64,000 nt of DNA, taken from positions 25,260,956 through 25,324,955 of the forward strand of contig CM049318.1 in the NCBI GenBank assembly GCA_026874595.1, in the 5' to 3' direction. The notes beneath the pieces are model-generated. The model saw only the letters and a list, made by a program, of their open reading frames with translations. It did no database searches and was not told the DNA's origin. The stretch comes from Sipunculus nudus (Eukaryota; Annelida; Sipuncula; Golfingiida; Sipunculidae). The translations under genes and the position numbers were made by a program. Position 1 is the stretch's first letter; each line of letters opens with the position of its first letter. Positions 59,400 through 64,000 of this stretch are shown piece by piece.

Positions 59400-60910
59400 T
59401 ACAAGTATCCTCTGAAATCAGAGTGGGACAGGTGAAGTGAGGCATGGATTGAGTAGCAAGGGGAAATAGAGTGAGATGTGTGCATATTGGCATGGATGTC
59501 TGCCATGTAAGCATGGTTGCAGGTGGTGCCACCTGTTATTTGAAGGAGAAACTATCCGAGATGTATACATATGCAAAATTTCAGGTGAATAATCAAACAA
59601 CTGCTGAGATTTGATTGATTTAACACTAGGCAGATGAACAGATGTACACCTGGCAAAAATAGTTGTTAGTTGGGCAACTAAAATTGTATATTAAGCTAAA
59701 GAGCTATGTAAGATCTATAGTCATGCAAAATTTCAGGCCTATACCTCAAGCAAGTCCTGAGACATTAGCACTGATGTCTGCCACATAAACATGATTGTAG
59801 GTGGTATGGCTTGTTATTTGAAAGAGAAAGCTATCATGGATGTATACATTTACAAAATTTCATGTGAATAAGTCCAATCACTGCAGAGATACGAGTGATT
59901 TTAACCCAAGGCAGACAAACAGATAGATGCTGTGCAAAAATGGTTGCAGGTGGTGCCACCAGTTTTTGTGTATGATAAAGAGCTATGTGAGATCTATACA
60001 CATGCAAAATTTCATGAAGATACAGTGTTTCCTTGAATAGCTGCCCAGGCGTTTATTTTTTTCAAACCCTGCTTTGACCCGGCGTCTAAACAAGGCCGGC
60101 TTTTATTGAAGGCCATCATTTATTAAAAAATACCTAATCAGGCTCATCAGACAAACTAAAAAATAGAACAGGCTGAAGAAATAAACCCACCGTTCACCAA
60201 TTAGGGACACAAATGAAAACATCGCAAGTACACGGATTGTGTTTACGAAATTTCCTTGGATGCCATAGGAATATTGGACACGCACAATCTCCACAATCAC
60301 GCACCATAATAAGAATTAACGGGGAATCACAGCAAGAGACTGCAGTTGTCGACAAGAATCTGTCTGCCTGGGCCTCTCAAATCCAGTTACCAAGGTGTTT
60401 CATGTGGCTGTTCCATTTATTTTATACCGCGTGTTGTTGGTAACATTGTTTCCCCCTGAACATGGGTGGCTCTTCCATAAATTGTTCTCTGGGTAAAACT
60501 GGTAACATTGGTTTCACCCAAATACAGGGGGTTGGTACTTATAACAGCACACTGTAATTCATTTTAATGACACTTTCCAAAAATGGTTGCAGATGGCACC
60601 ACCAGTTTATTTTATGATATAGAGCTACCCAAAAGCTACACCGGTGAAAATTTTATCCTGATCAGTCAAACGAGTCCAAAGATATGTGGTTTAATGTGTG
60701 AAAACAGAGGCACAGATGGACGCACTGCAGAGAGGAAAGGTAAGAGGTTATCGCAAAATGGTTAGGCACCAGTTCATATGTGACAAGTCAAGTTTTGGAA
60801 AAATCAGTCCAGTAGTCTTAGAGGAGTACTCCAGAAACAAACAGGTGGCGGCAGCGGAACCTGGTCAAAAACATAGTATCCGCAAAACTTTGTTTTCGCG
60901 GATACAATTA
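59400..60910 (+). repeat. Dispersed repeat with GGTGGTGCCACC units, interrupted by a MITE
   Basis: The phrases ggttgcaggtggtgccacc, gagctatgtgagatctatac and atgcaaaatttca recur several times. The right end carries gtatccgcaaaactttg/ttttcgcggatac (60877-60905), like the end of the element at 44985. The same family occupies 63380-64000. Confidence 0.7.
60023..60554. mobile_element. TA-flanked MITE nested in the dispersed repeat
   Basis: The left end CAGTGTTTCCTTGAATAGC and the reverse-complemented right end CAGTGTGCTGTTATAAGTAC share the CAGTGT tip. TA lies on both sides (60021-60022, 60555-60556), and the host repeat phrase resumes beyond. The interior has GCCCAGGCGTTTATTT and AAGGCCGGCTTTTATTGAAG. 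Confidence 0.55.
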
Positions 60911-61079
60911 TTCACCACCGGTCCAGACAACTGTTGAATACTGCAATGCATAAAAAATCTTAATCATATTTTTAAAGCATGTTCTCCTACTGTTGATGTG
61001 TATGCTTACATCTTTTGTTTATTTAAGGCCAACTGCACATATAATCATAAAAGGTGTCCATGTAGTACATAACATGTAC

Positions 61080-61201
61080 CTAATATTGTGGGCATGTCCA
61101 GGGTGACTTGGTTGTCAACACTTCTATTTATCTTCAAATTCACTAAATTAGCATCTTCTGCTGTGCCCAGGTCATCTGCAACCTCTCCCACTTCTGGTAG
61201 A
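61080..61201 (-). CDS. Candidate exon of unidentified minus-strand gene
   Basis: On the minus strand, acceptor tcttgaag (phase 2) and donor ttag|gtacat (phase 1) bound 122 nt reading LPEVGEVADDLGTAEDANLV then NLKINRSVDNQVTLDMPTIL. Its entry phase agrees with the exon at 61769. Its exit phase (1) does not fit the entry of the exon at 59058 (0), so another exon between them is needed or one boundary is wrong. Confidence 0.55.
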
Positions 61202-61768
61202 CTTCAAGAATAAACAAAAATTGAATAAAGTATTGCTCAATCATCAATTTCAATAATATCCATTTTCTAATGATTGTCAGATTTTCATTACTCTTGATGC
61301 ATCAAAATAGTAAACTGAAATCCTGTGTCTTCAGCAATATAAGGCTGACAATTATCTGTAGATATCAGGTTCATAGTTATGATTTTGTTGGCATTCTGAC
61401 CAGAAACAGGGTGTATCATGACAAGTTAAATTTAAATTTAAATATGTTGTATTAAGGAAAATATGATAAATAATATGAATAGATTTACACACACAAACAC
61501 ACACACACATATATATCACTGTGTGAGAGAGAGATTGTTCACAAATACAAATCAAGCTGAACACAGTCATGAAATATTAATTGAGGTCTCTGCATTTATC
61601 AAAACAAATGAAACAGCAAACTCACGTTATATTGAATAAATTGATTTAGACTTTTTTAAAGTGAACAACAAAGCATACTATTTCGAAACTCAGGTAAACC
61701 CATTTAGTATAATCACATTATGATGTGAACCGAGTGCCTTAAAATTTATCAAATGAAAAAGAGTCAAC

Positions 61769-61958
61769 CTGCTGTAAGGCTCATCTGGCAATGGACAGTT
61801 TCCAAGGCTTCCAGAATGAAAATTTCCTGTTCCGGTCACTATGTCAGGGACACGCTGCTTCTTTTCCACTTCTGGAACAACCTCACAAAGAGTGACCTTT
61901 GGATTATACTGCTGCAGCACCCATTTAATGTTGACAGTCTGCTGGTCTGCTTCAGATG
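61769..61958 (-). CDS. Candidate exon of unidentified minus-strand gene
   Basis: On the minus strand, acceptor ataattgcag (phase 1) and donor agcag|gttgac (phase 2) bound 190 nt reading SEADQQTVNIKWVLQQYNPK, VTLCEVVPEVEKKQRVPDIV and ending CPLPDEPYS. This is the most ordered-looking exon of the gene (NIKWVLQQYNPKVTLCEVV), but I cannot assign a domain. Exons further 5' are not visible before the window end. Confidence 0.65.
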
Positions 61959-62039
61959 CTGCAATTATAAAGAACTAAAGCTTATTTAACTTTTTATTTT
62001 ACACGGATGGTACAATTAGTTATAATAGCTAATACTAGG

Positions 62040-62215
62040 CACCTCCCTGGCTCAGATGTTGGGGCTTGGTAGTCAGTAACGTTGGAGGAAACAGGAGAAC
62101 CCAAAGAAAACCACCGACCTTGGACCGACACTACAACCCACTCTCATTGCCATGCCGGGAATCGAACCCAGGTTGCCAGCGCTGAGGGCTGAGTGCTTTA
62201 CCCCATCAGAATCTA
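62040..62215 (-). mobile_element. tRNA-derived SINE, minus strand
   Basis: The reverse complement has GGGGTAAAGCACTCAGCCCT, then CCTGGGTTCGATTCCCGGCA, a perfect B-box in tRNA-like context. Next come GCAATGAGAGTGGGTTGTAG and TCGGTGGTTTTCTTTGGG. It shares order and words with the copy at 51320-51490. Confidence 0.7.
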
Positions 62216-62255
62216 ATACCAGTGAATGGCCTGGCCCTTGGCTCAGACAAAGAAA

Positions 62256-63350
62256 CTACACTAGAGTGAAATCTTTCTGAAAAACCACCCGTCTGATATT
62301 AGATCTCCTTTCTATTAAGACCACACTCAAGTAAACTGAACACTTTAAACACTGGTTATAACTGACCTGTCTACTAAGACCACTTGTGAATTAAGACCAC
62401 TTTTGGCAAGTGTGGTTCCCTACACAGCTCTCAGAGTCTCATAATGGTATAGAATCCTTTGAATTTAAAGTATATTATGGTGATCCAAATCACCATTATA
62501 ACTTAAGTTATTCTGTGGGTGTTACCCAAATGCTTCCAAAAATTTTAATCCATTCCATCAATCTAAATACATTTTGAAACCTTTTTGAAGGTAAATCCAA
62601 AAACAGACTAACCAACCAAATATGGTGGCTAGGATACTATGGATAAGTTCAAGCCTTTGTCAGCTGAGATAAACATTCAATGTTCAATGCTTATTATAAT
62701 TCTTTAATTTTCAGGGGTCTAAAGACCCAGATTAACTTAAGGAATTACCTTCAAATTTGCAGTAAATTTTAGGTTCACTTGGACTGGTACGTATCAAAGG
62801 TAAAATTTCTTAATTAAATTTCTATTTAGTTTGATCAAATATAAAAGTAAACTAGATGTGGTCGGACAATAGTCCTCAGAGGGCTCCGCGTTTCTGCTAG
62901 TGCTGGACTAGTTTACATATGGGTGAAAAATTAAGTTAAATTTGAAAAATATCACAACAGAGACAGGTTTTTATCAATATGCATGAGGGAAAAAATCATA
63001 TTGGATTAAAGAAGATATGTCTGAAATAATATATGCAATAGAAAATCATCGAATGTAGTCTGTTAGCCATATTTGATTTTGAGCAAGTCTGTAATTCAAT
63101 AGGTCTGGAGCCCTCATAGGGACCAATGATCCCTATAAATTAGGAAAAGCTGAAGTATGTTGTTGTTTGGTTATAATGCACTAAAGACAAGGCCTACAGG
63201 CCTAATGCAAACCTGTGCAAAGTTTGGGAGTATGAATGGAGGTTTATTTTTTAAATTTAATATTGATCCTTTTAAGTCCTGCATATCTACCTTAGTCATT
63301 ATGATTTCAGCAAAATGAACATTTCAGACCTGCAAGTTTCAGCCTAGGAC
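62256..63350. other. Repeat-derived or unrecognised sequence
   Basis: 62270-62410 has gaccac/aagaccac words of the MITE family at 22114. 63060-63150 has the caagtctgtaattcaatagg repeat. The rest is unrecognised. Confidence 0.45.
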
Positions 63351-63379
63351 ATTTTAAAACTAGAATATGGGTAGTCGAC

Positions 63380-64000
63380 AAGCGACTATGTGTATTCGCA
63401 GAAATCAGAGTGGGACAGGTGAAGTGAGGCATGGATTAAGTGGCAAGGGGAATAGAGTGAGGTGTGTTGCATATTAGCATGGATGTCTGCAGCGTTAACA
63501 TGAATGTAGGTGGTGCCACCTGTCATAAAATCTAGAAAATTGCCCAGGATGTATAAACCTGCAAAATTTCAGGTGGATAAGTCAAACCACTGCTGAGATA
63601 TGAGTGATTTTATCCCAAGGCTGATGAACAGATGGACAGTGTTTGTTAGTGGTTGCAGGTGGAACCACCAGTTTTGCCTATGATGAAGAGCTATGTGAGA
63701 TCTATACACATGCAAAATTTTGGCCCAATCGGTCAAATGGTTCCTGAGATATGAGCTTGGATGTCTGCAAAGTAAACGTGAATGTAAGTGGTGCCACCTG
63801 TCATAAAATCGTGAAAGTTGCAAGGATGTATAAACCTGCAAAATTTCAGGTGGATGGATAGGTCAAACCACTGATGAGATATGAATGATTTTTTCCCAAG
63901 GCAGATGAACAGATGGGCACTGTGCATAAGTGGTTGCAGGTGGCGCCACCAGTTTTGCCTATGATGAAGAGCTATGTGAGATCTATACACATGCAAAATT
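63380..64000 (+). repeat. Dispersed repeat with about 281-bp tandem units (continues past window)
   Basis: Starts atcagagtgggacaggtgaa, the same opening as at 59416. The phrase gttttgcctatgatgaagag is at 63671 and 63952, giving a period of 281. Each unit contains ggttgcaggtggnnccacc and its partner gtaagtggtgccacctgtca. Confidence 0.8.

Overview
The window looks like intron-rich animal DNA, most probably from a lophotrochozoan and plausibly a bivalve mollusc. The reasons are short exons in long A/T-rich introns, a dense load of SINEs, LINEs, TIR elements and dispersed tandem repeats, and a plus-strand gene for a secreted-type protein of von Willebrand A (vWA) and EGF modules. The species call is inference from repeat style and gene type, not from a database match. 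REGION 1 (1-39107, plus strand): the 3' part of one large gene. I can chain 20 exons with consistent splice phases. Their lengths sum to 4128 nt, exactly 1376 codons including the stop at 39105-39107. They encode seven vWA modules (the first cut by the window edge) and three EGF modules in the order vWA-A, B, C, D, EGF1, vWA-E, EGF2, vWA-F, EGF3, vWA-G. Every module starts and ends in a phase-1 intron, the signature of exon-shuffled extracellular modules. Modules D-G keep a full metal-binding MIDAS motif; B and C have lost parts of it and share an extra cysteine pair. The last intron holds a roughly 57-bp minisatellite whose unit contains a copy of the real 3' splice site. REGION 2 (introns of that gene): a perfect palindromic MITE (3098-3337); a pair of 0.7-kb inverted repeats (6275-9930); a LINE 3' fragment whose target duplication was later split by a pogo/Tigger-like element (11365-13196); two elements with tandem cores (18071-19957 and 28713-29990); and a 4.2-kb L1/Tx1-type LINE in antisense, with a 14-bp target duplication (23227-27395). 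REGION 3 (39108-48200): no confident gene. It holds a full tRNA-derived SINE with a 15-bp target duplication (44145-44561) and a tandem repeat rich in TGACCTTGACCT-type motifs (44985-46755). REGION 4 (about 48237-61958, minus strand): candidate exons of an unidentified gene encoding an acidic, low-complexity protein. Phases agree across most junctions; one internal exon appears to be missing from my model. Its introns contain a 4.3-kb foldback structure (51470-55773), a 0.9-kb element with near-identical 129-bp inverted ends (56841-57764), and several TA-flanked MITEs. REGION 5 (62000-64000): SINE-like and dispersed repeats only. Alignments were done by eye, so arm lengths and repeat boundaries are approximate.
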